Source: Bin55 sp964511425 (GTDB lineage Bacteria > Pseudomonadota > Gammaproteobacteria > Pseudomonadales > Azotimanducaceae). Taken from it: a stretch of 64,000 nucleotides of DNA. The position numbers were made by a program, and so were the translations under genes. Positions within the stretch are counted from its first letter, which is position 1; every line of letters starts with the position of its first letter. The notes under the pieces were generated by a model. It saw only the letters and a list, made by a program, of their open reading frames with translations. It did no database searches and had not been told where the DNA came from. Below are positions 25,822 through 34,907 of the stretch, piece after piece. The DNA lies in assembly GCA_964511425.1 (NCBI GenBank), contig CAZEFI010000004.1, forward strand, positions 37,669 to 101,668. Reading direction: 5' to 3'.

Positions 25822-26766
25822 TTATTCAATTAGAGATTCATAGGGACATCTACTTGTAATCTCTGCGGCTCGTGCTTCTAACAAGTCACGAGCGCGCGTC
25901 CGAAGCCTTACGTCTAAGAACGCATCTGAGAGATTTTCTCGGGCAATACAACTGATTAGACCTAAAACACGAAAAAATGCTAGTTCGGCTAAGCTTGGTT
26001 TAATTGGATAATGGGATAGCACTTGGGCGCAGAAAGCGTCTCCTCCCCATCGCCACAAGCCTGCAAAGTCTCTAAATCTGGTACCTATAGTATGATTTGA
26101 CCAGTCGATGATGCCAGATAGATCCCGCTGCTCGTTCAATAATATGTGATCCGCACCCAAATCTCCGTGAATCAGAACTTCCTCAGAATCTTTGAGGTCA
26201 AATCGATACTTATCAACATAAGAAATGATCGCGGTTTGCACGGATTTCGAGAACATTTTGTTCTCTAATCTGCTCCTGAGTTGATCTAAATCCTCTGACC
26301 ATCCGCGCAATGTAGAAAGTTGATCAGAATTAGAGTTCAAACCATTTCCATCCACATTGTGGAGTTCTGTGAGCACAGTGGCAAGCTGATGGGCTAACAA
26401 TAACTGATCTACTTCGTCAGAACGAAACCGCTCCAGAGCGGTTCCACGAAGAAATCTATGACCAGAAATGACTTCCGGGTACCCGAAAGGATGATGCCAG
26501 ACGAAATCAATTTTTGGAACCGCAACAGACAGTTCCAGTCTTCGCAAGAGCAATTGTTCCGATATCGGGTCGTACTTGTCGGAATACCGTTTTGGAAACC
26601 TAAACACCCAGTTGTCATTGACCAAAAATGTTTGAAAGTCAAGACCTTCTCCGAGTTTCTTTACTGAACTAACATGAAGCTTCGCGTTATCTTCCACGAT
26701 CCTAGCGACCTTCGTCAACGACAGTTGAATATCTATGCTCGCGCTAAATTCATCATTCACAGTCAA
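25822..26766 (-). CDS. Aminoglycoside/macrolide phosphotransferase family kinase (APH)
   Basis: This 314-residue small-molecule kinase has the protein-kinase-like APH fold. The nucleotide-binding N-lobe shows KLGEGLDFQTFLVNDNWVFRFPKR. The catalytic loop is LIHGDLGADHILL (Asp base and downstream His/Asn position), followed by the metal-binding IIDWSN. The N-lobe and HGDLGADHIL resemble APH(2'')/Mph proteins, yet many chromosomal homologues phosphorylate unknown metabolites, so resistance should not be assumed. It is divergent from the SDR gene across 308 bp. The ATG has no strong ribosome site. There are no mobile-element signs around it. Confidence 0.85.
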   Translation of the reverse strand: MTVNDEFSASIDIQLSLTKVARIVEDNAKLHVSSVKKLGEGLDFQTFLVNDNWVFRFPKRYSDKYDPISEQLLLRRLELSVAVPKIDFVWHHPFGYPEVISGHRFLRGTALERFRSDEVDQLLLAHQLATVLTELHNVDGNGLNSNSDQLSTLRGWSEDLDQLRSRLENKMFSKSVQTAIISYVDKYRFDLKDSEEVLIHGDLGADHILLNEQRDLSGIIDWSNHTIGTRFRDFAGLWRWGGDAFCAQVLSHYPIKPSLAELAFFRVLGLISCIARENLSDAFLDVRLRTRARDLLEARAAEITSRCPYESLIE

Positions 26767-27074
26767 TTCGCTCGGCTAAGAGAGGGAAAAAGTGTTGTAC
26801 AAATTGGTTTTAACGGCCCGAAAATACCATTCCCACACACGGTTCATTGTTGTCGTCGCACGTAACTCGTATGCATAGTAACCTCAATGACACACTGTAC
26901 GCAAACATTCGAATGGTAGACGAAACTCGCTGTTGTCTGACACATGTAACCTTTACGTGCAGAATAATGGGCAAATTGGATAGAAATTTTTTTTAGTTTA
27001 CAATCATTGTCAACGGATCATTCCACGTAGCTTCCATGCGAATCCCAATTGTGTAACCAGCTCTTGTCTTATTC
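26767..27074. other. Divergent promoter region between the APH-type kinase and SDR genes
   Basis: These 308 bp hold a good plus-strand promoter for the SDR gene (annotated separately) and no gene that I can support. A 63-codon plus frame starting inside the kinase gene has no ribosome site and was rejected. Confidence 0.5.
26976..27004 (+). promoter_or_regulatory. Sigma-70 promoter of the SDR gene
   Basis: TTGGAT (26976-26981) and TACAAT (26999-27004) are separated by the optimal 17 bp, with a T-rich spacer. The predicted start is near 27011, about 64 nt before the ATG of the SDR gene. Confidence 0.6.
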
Positions 27075-27863
27075 ATGAGTGAAAATAAATTTTTAGCCGA
27101 CAGGATAGCATTGGTAACGGGTGGTGGACGCGGAATCGGTCGTGCAATTTCCAAAGCTCTCGCATCTGCTGGTGCTACTGTAGCGATAAATTATCGCCGT
27201 GACGAAAATGCGGCTCGATCAACTGTGGAAGAGATTCGAGCTAGCGGTGGGTCTGCCGAAATGTTCCTCGCGAGTATAGATCGGGTAGAACAATGTGAAG
27301 ATCTAGTACGACAAGTAACTTCTGTATTTGGTGCAATCACTATTCTGGTAAACAATGCCGGAATCGCGAGTCGTGGCCTCTCTGTCGCTGAAACCCCATC
27401 GCGAGAAGTCTTTCAGTTAATGGCTACACATGTGATCTCTGCACACACTCTTTGTCGTCTCGTGGTACCAGATATGAGGAATGCTGTGAGTGGGGACATC
27501 ATCATGATTTCATGTGCTACTGCACTTAATCCACTCGCCAACGGTGCTCCGTACACGATGGCTAAGGTCGCACTTGAGAACCTTGCCTACTCTCTCGCGA
27601 AGGAAGAGCGCGAAAATAGTATCAAAGTCAATGTAGTGGCCCCCGGTCTCGTCGATACAGAGATGGGGCGTCGTCTTATGCGTGCGCGTGCCGGAGTTAT
27701 CAATATTCGAGAGCTTGACGATGTTTCGCCGTATGGTCATGTGTGTCAACCTGAGGAAGTTGCTAATTTGGTCATGTTCCTGGTTTCTCCACAAAACACG
27801 TACATGACTGGTGAGAGACTGGCGTACGACGGTGGTGGTACGGTCGACAATGACTGGTACTAA
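27075..27863 (+). CDS. SDR family oxidoreductase, FabG-like
   Basis: This 262-residue classical short-chain dehydrogenase/reductase shows the NADP(H)-binding TGGGRGIG near residue 16, NNAG near 95, a Ser in the MISCAT strand, the catalytic YxxxK as YTMAKVA near 159, and the VAPGLVDTEM loop. It resembles 3-oxoacyl-ACP reductases but is not in a fab cluster. The substrate is therefore open: it could be a fatty-acid, polyhydroxyalkanoate or hydroxysteroid-type alcohol. It has its own promoter and is followed 65 bp later by the SRAP gene. Confidence 0.92.
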   Translation: MSENKFLADRIALVTGGGRGIGRAISKALASAGATVAINYRRDENAARSTVEEIRASGGSAEMFLASIDRVEQCEDLVRQVTSVFGAITILVNNAGIASRGLSVAETPSREVFQLMATHVISAHTLCRLVVPDMRNAVSGDIIMISCATALNPLANGAPYTMAKVALENLAYSLAKEERENSIKVNVVAPGLVDTEMGRRLMRARAGVINIRELDDVSPYGHVCQPEEVANLVMFLVSPQNTYMTGERLAYDGGGTVDNDWY

Positions 27864-27927
27864 GATCTAAAGAACGTCGAATCGTTGACCGACTATATCA
27901 ACAATATTATCACTTCAGTACAGTCCA

Positions 27928-28629
27928 ATGTGCGGTAGGTTCAATGTTACTTCGGACCCTCTGCAAGCAGTGTTCATGGATCTACTGGAGCAAAACTATC
28001 CCGGACCAGAGAATTTCAATGTCGCGCCCACCGCAAATGTTTGGGTGATTCGCGGTACACAGCGTACAAATACGCGGTATGAGGCTGTCGAAGCCCGTTG
28101 GTGGCTGACGCCAAACTGGGCGAAGGAGATTTCGACCAAGTACTCAATGTTTAACGCACGCGCCGAGAATCTTGAAAAATCTCCCGCTTTTAAGCTACCC
28201 TTTCGGAGAAAGCGATGTGTGGTACCGATCTCCGGTTACTTCGAATGGAAGCGAGTTGACGAGCAGAAACAACCGTACCATGTCAAACTAACCGAAAATA
28301 ACGCTCTGATGTTGGCCGGGCTGTGGGACGAATGGCACAACCCGGAATTCGATGAAGTTCTCTCGAGTTTCACAATCGTTACTTGTGAAGCTGCGCGACC
28401 GATGAAATTTCTCCACCATCGACAGCCAGTAATGCTTGGACCAAGCGAAGTGACAATGTGGTTACACCCCGACACCGAAGTTGAAGAACTTTACTCTCTC
28501 GTTCGCCCGAGGTTACCCCAAGCACTAGAGATCGTGCCCGTATCTAACTACGTGGGTAATACAAGAAACAATGGTCCAAAGTGTATTGAACCGACGGGTA
28601 GCAGCCAGCATATTGCAGTACTAAATTGA
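27928..28629 (+). CDS. SRAP (HMCES/YedK) family abasic-site DNA-protein crosslinker
   Basis: SRAP proteins bind abasic sites in single-stranded DNA and form a stable thiazolidine crosslink that shields the lesion. The 233-residue protein begins MCGRF, so after Met removal Cys2 is the crosslinking residue. Other active-site segments are FNARAENL (Asn), PISGYFEW (Glu) and FLHHRQPVML (His). All key residues are present, so it should be active. The ATG is required by chemistry because Cys must follow Met directly. It converges with lpxA with about 10 bp between the stops. Confidence 0.94.
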   Translation: MCGRFNVTSDPLQAVFMDLLEQNYPGPENFNVAPTANVWVIRGTQRTNTRYEAVEARWWLTPNWAKEISTKYSMFNARAENLEKSPAFKLPFRRKRCVVPISGYFEWKRVDEQKQPYHVKLTENNALMLAGLWDEWHNPEFDEVLSSFTIVTCEAARPMKFLHHRQPVMLGPSEVTMWLHPDTEVEELYSLVRPRLPQALEIVPVSNYVGNTRNNGPKCIEPTGSSQHIAVLN

Positions 28630-28638
28630 AGTAGCTGC

Positions 28639-29454
28639 CTATTGGCTTGTGTTGAATTCTAAGGTCGCTGTGTCTGGTCGCGCGAGGCCTCGTTGCGAAG
28701 ACTCAATCGCGTCTATCATGAGCTGTATGTATGGTTTATCACCTAATTCAACTCGTACCTTCTGGACTGCTTCCTCAAGTCTGAGTTCGCGCAGAAACAA
28801 GGTGCGGAACGCTTTCCTTACGTCGCGAATTTCATCCGCTGTGTAACCGGCTCGCTCCATACCTACTTTATTCACGACTCGCATGGTCGCCGGTACTCCT
28901 TCGGCAATAACAAATGGTAGTACGTCTTGAACGACCCGTGCGAGACCAGCAACGAGTGCATTAGTCCCAATGTGACAGAACTGATGAATACCACACAAGC
29001 CACCCAAATTTGCACGGTCACCAATCACTACGTGTCCCCCTAAAGTCGCGCCGTGGGACATAATCACTTTGTTCCCTACTTTGCAGTTGTGTGCGACATG
29101 CGCATGTGCTAGAAGTGCACAATCGTCGCCGATTTCAGTAGTCGATTCCTCCTCCGTACCACTATGGATGCTCACAAACTCTCGAATATTGTTTCGGTCT
29201 CCAATTTTGGTATAAGAAACTGTTCCCGGTACGTATTTTTGATCCTGTGATCGAACGCCTAGCGTGACAAAGGGAAATATTTCACAGTCACTTCCAACCG
29301 CAGTATGCCCCCCAACCACTACATGCGAGTGTAATTCGGTGCCCGAACCTATCTTGACGTTTTCACCGACGACACAATAGGGACCGATTACACATCCATC
29401 TCCTAGCTCCGCGTCCGGGCTCAACTGAGCGAATTTGTCAATAGAAACGGCCAT
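28639..29454 (-). CDS. lpxA: UDP-N-acetylglucosamine acyltransferase
   Basis: LpxA catalyses the first step of lipid A synthesis, moving a 3-hydroxyacyl chain from ACP to UDP-GlcNAc. Hexapeptide repeats of the left-handed beta helix run from about residue 5 to 185. The catalytic His is in LLAHAHVAHNCKVGN, followed by VIMSHGATLGGHVVIGD. The C-terminal helices are typical. From the chosen ATG (MAVSIDKFAQ) it has 271 residues, close to the usual 262. An upstream start 45 bp earlier gives an unlikely extension and precedes the AGGAGG. The usual lpxD-fabZ-lpxA-lpxB cluster is broken: lpxA stands alone here. Confidence 0.95.
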   Translation of the reverse strand: MAVSIDKFAQLSPDAELGDGCVIGPYCVVGENVKIGSGTELHSHVVVGGHTAVGSDCEIFPFVTLGVRSQDQKYVPGTVSYTKIGDRNNIREFVSIHSGTEEESTTEIGDDCALLAHAHVAHNCKVGNKVIMSHGATLGGHVVIGDRANLGGLCGIHQFCHIGTNALVAGLARVVQDVLPFVIAEGVPATMRVVNKVGMERAGYTADEIRDVRKAFRTLFLRELRLEEAVQKVRVELGDKPYIQLMIDAIESSQRGLARPDTATLEFNTSQ

Positions 29455-29691
29455 GTTGTTCTCTGTTCCTCCTAGTCTATCAATTATTGCAAGTGTCACT
29501 CTTCTTGACGAAGTATTTTGTGTGAGTCAACGAAAAAGTTCGAATTGGCTGCCGCATATCACATGCAACAACCTCTATTTCTCTATAGCTTCGCAGGTTC
29601 TCACGTGATGGTTTTTCTTCGCTCCCCCGCGATATACTAGGAGTGAAGTCTTCGCTTTAAAATTTTTCCACTTAGCTCTTACATCTTTTTT

Positions 29692-30456
29692 ATGCAATTA
29701 CGCCTTCGTTATGTCTTCTCGTTAAGTCTATCGACTTTAAGCTTTGTGCTCGCACACGCAGCCACTCCACCAATGACCGCCGAACAATTGGTTGGAAAAG
29801 TTCTTGACCAAACACGTGGACTGACTTCTTACTCTGAACTCACCATGACTGTAAATCGTACGGAATGGACTCGCTCGTCGTCCTTCTCTGTGTGGACACG
29901 CGGTCGGGAAGATGCTCTTATCCGATTTACCGCTCCGGCTCGAGATGTCGGTAACGCGACCCTCAAAAAAGGTGACAAAATGTGGACCTTCACGCCCAAA
30001 ATTAAGCGTACAGTTCGCTTACCTCGGTCCATGATGGCGCAAGGCTGGGCAGGTTCCGATTTCTCATATAACGACCTTGCTCGATCCGACACCTTGCTCC
30101 AACATTTCGAATTAGCAATTGCTCAAGAGTCCTCGGAAGACAATCACGTAATTTACACGGTTGAGGCAATTCCGCGGGAAAACGCGCCCGTCGTGTGGGG
30201 AAAAGAAGTTATTCAATTCCGGGACGACTACGTCTTGCTCAAACACCTATTTTTTGACCAAGACCTTGAACTAGTCAAATGGATTGAAACCCAGGACATC
30301 GCAACGTTTGACGGACGACAAATCCCCAAGAAGCTCCGAATGCAGAATACTGACGATGAAAACAAATGGACGGAAGTCGAATATACGCACGCCGAATTCG
30401 ACATTGATCTCGACGACAAAAAATTTTCGCTATTTTCACTGAGAGAGTCAAACTGA
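29692..30456 (+). CDS. LolA-like outer-membrane lipoprotein-sorting protein
   Basis: This 254-residue periplasmic protein has a Sec signal peptide ending around AHA-A (residue 23-24). The mature part is a LolA/LolB-like half-barrel of the COG2834 type. Marks are ARDVGNATLKKGDKMWTFTPKIKRTVRLPRSMMAQGWAGSDFSYNDLAR, the signature of these proteins, then the VLLKHLFFDQDLELVKW strand and IPKKLRMQ. Such proteins probably carry a lipid or lipoprotein across the periplasm. It is the first gene of a five-gene unit with two permeases, an ATPase and an outer-membrane barrel; the gap to the next gene is 43 bp. It is not the housekeeping LolA, which is smaller. Confidence 0.85.
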   Translation: MQLRLRYVFSLSLSTLSFVLAHAATPPMTAEQLVGKVLDQTRGLTSYSELTMTVNRTEWTRSSSFSVWTRGREDALIRFTAPARDVGNATLKKGDKMWTFTPKIKRTVRLPRSMMAQGWAGSDFSYNDLARSDTLLQHFELAIAQESSEDNHVIYTVEAIPRENAPVVWGKEVIQFRDDYVLLKHLFFDQDLELVKWIETQDIATFDGRQIPKKLRMQNTDDENKWTEVEYTHAEFDIDLDDKKFSLFSLRESN

Positions 30457-30499
30457 GCGGCGACATTTACGTGACTTAGCGATACCCGGTTATGAATCC

Positions 30500-31723
30500 T
30501 TGTTCATCTTAACCATCGCTTGGAGAAACTTATGGCGAAACCGTAGGCGAACAATTCTCACCTGCGGTGCGATTGCATTTGCTACGATCTTGATTCAATT
30601 AGGTATGTCGTTCCAAGCAGGTTCCTACACTCCGATGATCGAGGGCGCGACACGCTTCGGTAGCGGTCACCTTCAGATTCAACACCAAGATTACAAGGAC
30701 AATCCTAAGTTAGATCGGACCATACCGAACTCAAAAGACATTATCGCGCGACTTGCAAGTATCTCAGACATAACGGCCGTTGCGCCAAGATCCGAGAGCT
30801 TTGCATTGTTAAACAATGAAGAAAAGAGCTATGGCGCAATGATTATCGGTGTAGATGCTTCCAAAGAATCTCAAGTTTCCTACCTACCAAGAAATGTTTC
30901 CTCAGGAGATTACCTACCCTCCTCCGATTCCGCTTATGCAGGCACCATATTAGTTAAGAATCTAGGTTTGAAGTTGGAAGACGAGTTTGTCTTGTTAAGT
31001 CATGACAATCTTGGAGGAATTGCTGCTTCCGTACCGATTGTCTCTGGGACATTCACCAGTGGCAATGATCAGCTAGACCGTTCGTTGCTTCAAATCCCCT
31101 TGGCAACATTTAATGATGTGTTCCAGTTGGAACATGACGTACACAAGATCGTGATCATGGTCCGAGATCCTTTAAATCTCGACGCGACCAAACGTGAGAT
31201 CGAACGAATCCTTCCGCCAGCAGCACGAGTTTACGACTGGCGTGAATTAATGCCTGAAATTAGTCAGAACATTAGACTGGACAAAATTAGTAATGGCATT
31301 ATTTATGGGACGCTCACGATCATCGTGGTGTTGTCTATTGCCAACACTTTCGTAATGTCAATTTTTGAACGGACCAGAGAGTTTGGTACACTTCGCGCGT
31401 TAGGCATGAAGAATTTCCCGCTTTTCCGAATGTTTCTAACAGAGTCGATTGTTCTCTGGTTACTTGGTGTATCTATAGGGATTACGGTGTCGTTATTGGT
31501 TAACCTCCCACTGTCGCACTTCGGATTAGCACTTAGCTCGTTGGGTGTAGATCAATTCGCCGGCCAGTTCTATTTGCCCGATCGCTTGTACCCACATATA
31601 GACTTAAACGTGCTACTAGTTGCACCTTTGGCACTTGGAGTGGGAATCTGCGTAACAGCGACGTTCGCTGCCACAAGAACATACCGACTCTCCCTCATAC
31701 ATGCATTGCGTTTCAAAGAATGA
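30500..31723 (+). CDS. ABC transporter permease, FtsX/MacB/LolE type (first)
   Basis: This 407-residue inner-membrane permease has the four-helix MacB/LolC/E topology. One helix after the TIAWRNLWRNRRRTILT N-terminus (about 20-42) is followed by a large periplasmic MacB-PCD domain (about 45-265). Three C-terminal helices lie in the FtsX domain (about 275-400), including FERTREFGTLRALGMKNFPLFRMFLTES, the coupling-helix segment. The start is TTG, as no ATG is available in frame. It overlaps the second permease by 4 bp (ATGA). With that partner and the downstream ATPase it should form a mechanotransducing exporter that hands substrate to the LolA-like protein. Confidence 0.9.
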   Translation: MFILTIAWRNLWRNRRRTILTCGAIAFATILIQLGMSFQAGSYTPMIEGATRFGSGHLQIQHQDYKDNPKLDRTIPNSKDIIARLASISDITAVAPRSESFALLNNEEKSYGAMIIGVDASKESQVSYLPRNVSSGDYLPSSDSAYAGTILVKNLGLKLEDEFVLLSHDNLGGIAASVPIVSGTFTSGNDQLDRSLLQIPLATFNDVFQLEHDVHKIVIMVRDPLNLDATKREIERILPPAARVYDWRELMPEISQNIRLDKISNGIIYGTLTIIVVLSIANTFVMSIFERTREFGTLRALGMKNFPLFRMFLTESIVLWLLGVSIGITVSLLVNLPLSHFGLALSSLGVDQFAGQFYLPDRLYPHIDLNVLLVAPLALGVGICVTATFAATRTYRLSLIHALRFKE

Positions 31724-32952
31724 AACGAGGCTTGTTATCTCACATTACGCTGATATATGAGCTCAGTGTCCGAAACTTGTGGCGTCAACGACGCCGAAAC
31801 ACAATCTTGCTTATCTCTGTCATCAGTGCTATTACAGGTGTTGTCGTACTCAATAGCTTGATACGTGGAATGCAAGCTCAAATGGTCGATCAAGTCGTAC
31901 ACAACCTCAACGGTCATATCACTCTACATGCACCGAACTACAGATCTGATCCTGCAATTCAAAGAGGGTTTACTGAAGAGTCTGCATCAATTGCGCGTGT
32001 ACTAGAGTCTGTGAACCTAGCAGGATGGGCGACTCGCATCAAGATTCCTGCAGTTGTTATGAGCGAGCGGGAAACTCGAGGGGTTCAGATTATCGGGATA
32101 GATCCGACACAAGAGCACATATCAATTGTCGCTGATTTACCAGTAGAAGGTGCGTTTATTGCAGATTCTGCGGAGAACCGCATCGTACTTGGTCGTGCCC
32201 TATTGAACCAACTACGAACGAAAATTGGTCATCGAGTTGTCGTCGTGATGCAAGACATCAGTGGTAAGTCCATAGAAGTTGGATTTCAAATCGCGGGAGT
32301 CTACGACAGTGATTCCGAAGCAATGGAAAAACACGTAATTTTTACCGGAAAGGATGCGTTGCAACAATTCCTAAACACAGAGAACATAACCGAATTGTCG
32401 TTACGCTACAACACCCGATTGATTCCTACGCATGGATTAGAGTCTATTGCACAGCTTTTTCCAAATCTTGAGGCGTTAGACTGGAAGCACATTGATCCAT
32501 TGGTCGCGTTTATGTACGAATCCGTAAACGCAATGGTCTATATCTGGCTAGTGATTGTCTTTACCGCTCTCGTCTTTGGCTTAATGAACACCTTTATTAC
32601 AGCGGTACTGGAACGGACACAAGAAATCGGTCTATGTAAATCGATGGGTATGAAATCTAACCTTGTGTTATGCCAAGTGGTAACTGAGTCTATGCTCATC
32701 ATGTTTCTTGGACTTTTAGGTGGTTTGCTGTTGAGTTGGTGTGTTCTGCAACTTATCGGCGATGGTATCGATCTGAGCGCGTTTGCCGCCGGAGTGGAAA
32801 TGCTAAACTTAGCACCCAAAATGAGACCTGCAGTGGTTTGGCAGGACATTATGATCGTAATAGTCGCGACAATTCTCTTAGCACTATTAGCTAGTTTATA
32901 TCCTGCCATACGCGCGGTGCGTTTAGGCCCTCTGGTCGCTCTGCGAGACTAG
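31720..32952 (+). CDS. ABC transporter permease, FtsX/MacB/LolE type (second)
   Basis: This 410-residue paralogous permease has the same layout: ELSVRNLWRQRRRNTILL at the N-terminus, first helix about 22-45, a periplasmic domain to about 270, and an FtsX domain with LERTQEIGLCKSMGMKSNLVLCQVVTESMLIMFLGLLGGLLL, ending in a helix followed by YPAIRAVRLGPLVALRD. Two different permeases suggest a LolCE-like heterodimer rather than a MacB homodimer. The ATG overlaps the previous stop. The ATPase gene begins 5 bp after its stop. Confidence 0.9.
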   Translation: MKRGLLSHITLIYELSVRNLWRQRRRNTILLISVISAITGVVVLNSLIRGMQAQMVDQVVHNLNGHITLHAPNYRSDPAIQRGFTEESASIARVLESVNLAGWATRIKIPAVVMSERETRGVQIIGIDPTQEHISIVADLPVEGAFIADSAENRIVLGRALLNQLRTKIGHRVVVVMQDISGKSIEVGFQIAGVYDSDSEAMEKHVIFTGKDALQQFLNTENITELSLRYNTRLIPTHGLESIAQLFPNLEALDWKHIDPLVAFMYESVNAMVYIWLVIVFTALVFGLMNTFITAVLERTQEIGLCKSMGMKSNLVLCQVVTESMLIMFLGLLGGLLLSWCVLQLIGDGIDLSAFAAGVEMLNLAPKMRPAVVWQDIMIVIVATILLALLASLYPAIRAVRLGPLVALRD

Positions 32953-32957
32953 AAGAC

Positions 32958-33650
32958 GTGCCAGCTGAAATTCTCAAACTAATCAATGTGTCTCGTGTTT
33001 ACGGTAAAGGTGCGACGCAAGTTCACGCGCTGACCGATGTTTCTTTCAGTCTAAAAGGGGGAGAATTTGTCAGCATCGTCGGACCATCGGGATGCGGTAA
33101 ATCAACCCTCTTACACATGATGGGTGCATTGGATCAACCAACCCGTGGTGAAGTTTTTCTGGAAGGGAATAGTTTGAGTGAAATGAATCGCGCAGAACTT
33201 TCAGAGTTGCGTTTGCAGAAATACGGGTTTGTGTTCCAAGCATTCAATCTCCTACCTGTTCTTACCGCTGCTGAAAATGTCCAATTCATTCTCCAATTAC
33301 TAGGGTTCGCGCGTCGCGAACGACAGTTACGAACCGCAGCAGTACTTGATGCGCTCGGCTTAGCAGATGTTGCAGACCGTCTGTCCACCGAACTCTCCGG
33401 TGGCCAACAACAGCGGGTCGCAATCGCTCGAGCATTGGTCGGTGAGCCAGCTCTGTTGTTTGCGGATGAACCGAGTGCAAATCTTGATTCGAATTCCACA
33501 CGGGAATTGTGCGAGTTATTGCAACAAATTAATAGAGACCAAGGTATTACCATTGTAACTGCGACTCATGACCCCTTAGTGATGGGCTACACCCACCGAA
33601 GTATCCACTTGGAGGACGGTCGAATCGTTCAGGACACACCTAATTCATGA
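32958..33650 (+). CDS. ABC transporter ATP-binding protein, LolD/MacB type
   Basis: This 230-residue cytosolic ATPase has Walker A GPSGCGKST near residue 42, the Q-loop FVFQAFNLLP, signature LSGGQQQRVAIARAL, Walker B ALLFADEPSANLD and the H-loop ATHDP. The sequence type (AELSELRLQKYGFVFQAFNLLPVLTAAENV) is that of LolD and MacB, the mechanotransducing ABC exporters. It powers the two permeases encoded just upstream. The start is GTG, 5 bp after the second permease. Its stop overlaps the barrel gene by 4 bp. Confidence 0.93.
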   Translation: MPAEILKLINVSRVYGKGATQVHALTDVSFSLKGGEFVSIVGPSGCGKSTLLHMMGALDQPTRGEVFLEGNSLSEMNRAELSELRLQKYGFVFQAFNLLPVLTAAENVQFILQLLGFARRERQLRTAAVLDALGLADVADRLSTELSGGQQQRVAIARALVGEPALLFADEPSANLDSNSTRELCELLQQINRDQGITIVTATHDPLVMGYTHRSIHLEDGRIVQDTPNS

Positions 33651-34855
33651 GATGTCGCCTGACTGGGATATTCGCTATCCCGTTGCTCATAGCTCTTAGC
33701 ATCTACGGCGAGAGTAATTTTCGAGTGAAATTTAGTACTGAAACGTCGGAATCGTCGAGACAGACGCCGAATCAGGACGACGTAGACACCGATACTCTTG
33801 GCTTACTAAATCTCCGCTTTCTGTGGTCTACCTCAAACGAAAATTGGGCAGCCGATTTGCAACTTGTCTCTGAGCTCAACTACACACCTGAACAAGAGCG
33901 AAACTCTTGGCTACATTCAGTACCACAATTCCAAAGTCAAGATCGAGCGTCTTGGACTCTGACTGAGGGTACGCACCACTCTATGAGCGCACTAATCGAC
34001 CGAGCACAACTCACGTACAAAAATGACTCGTTTCGAGCATCCTTGGGGAGATTTCCCAATTCATGGGGCCGAGGTCTAGTGTTCCATCCTCTTGATGTGC
34101 TTAACGCATTCGCTCCCACTCTCGTCGATAGAGATTTCAAACGGGGCAATGACTCTCTGCTCATTGAATATGCATTCAACTCTGGTTCTGAACTACAAGT
34201 ACTCACAACTGCTAGGAAGCAGATACGTGAAGTCAGTGAACTCAACACTACGTTTGCAGTAAAGTACTTCGCACCGCTCGGGAGTGCAGAACTTGAGCTT
34301 GTGGGTGCTAAGCACTATGGCGATGAAATTTTCGGATTCTCTACGGCACTACCCATCGCAGACCTAATCTTGCGCGCCGATATTGTCCAGAGCTGCTTGC
34401 ATCAGGCTGATTGCCATATGTCGGGAGTAATGAACTTGGACTACACCTTCAGTGTCATGCAAAGCCCAATTTACATTTTTGGAGAGTTCTTCTATAACGG
34501 TATTGGCGTTCGAGACCTAAGCCCAGGATATAGTGCCTTATCCAAAGAACACACCCGACGACTGAATCGCGGCGATCTTTTCTCATTGGGCAAAAGTCTC
34601 CTCGCATTCGGAGCGAATGTCTCCTGGCACCCATTGTGGAATCAAACATTCACCGTTCTTACCAACACGAACGATAAGAGCTCGCTATTGCAGACTTACC
34701 TTTCATTTGCGCCTACAGACCATGCCAATCTAAACTTTGGCATCCGATTACCCTTCGGCGACACTAATGAGGAATTTGGTGAAATCATCAATAATGACGA
34801 ATTGGTCGTCGGGAGCGTAGCGGGAATTTTTGCAGAATTCATTTATTACAGGTGA
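33647..34855 (+). CDS. Outer-membrane beta-barrel protein of the ABC/LolA-like operon
   Basis: This 402-residue protein has an N-terminal signal-like segment (RLTGIFAIPLLIALSIYG). The rest alternates short amphipathic strands with acidic turns and ends in a C-terminal aromatic strand, FAEFIYYR, as in outer-membrane barrels. The block LGRFPNSWGRGLVFHPLDVLNAFAPTLVDRDFKRGNDSLLIEY closely resembles the WG-rich core of DUF1302/alginate-export-like barrels. The ATGA overlap with the ATPase gene shows translational coupling. The inference is that it is the outer-membrane terminus of a lipid or lipoprotein export route fed by the LolA-like protein. The cargo is unknown. Confidence 0.7.
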   Translation: MRCRLTGIFAIPLLIALSIYGESNFRVKFSTETSESSRQTPNQDDVDTDTLGLLNLRFLWSTSNENWAADLQLVSELNYTPEQERNSWLHSVPQFQSQDRASWTLTEGTHHSMSALIDRAQLTYKNDSFRASLGRFPNSWGRGLVFHPLDVLNAFAPTLVDRDFKRGNDSLLIEYAFNSGSELQVLTTARKQIREVSELNTTFAVKYFAPLGSAELELVGAKHYGDEIFGFSTALPIADLILRADIVQSCLHQADCHMSGVMNLDYTFSVMQSPIYIFGEFFYNGIGVRDLSPGYSALSKEHTRRLNRGDLFSLGKSLLAFGANVSWHPLWNQTFTVLTNTNDKSSLLQTYLSFAPTDHANLNFGIRLPFGDTNEEFGEIINNDELVVGSVAGIFAEFIYYR

Positions 34856-34907
34856 GTATGATGCATCAGAACACTTACTTGTTTATCGCAACTAGGAACA
34901 TCGCTTC

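Noticed and set aside
25822..26766. Antibiotic resistance gene call for the APH-type kinase
   Set aside because: Only the fold motifs support it. There is no mobile context, and many chromosomal relatives act on other metabolites.
26674..26865. 63-codon plus-strand ORF opposite the APH gene start
   Set aside because: It lies mostly antisense to the kinase gene, with no ribosome site and no family resemblance.
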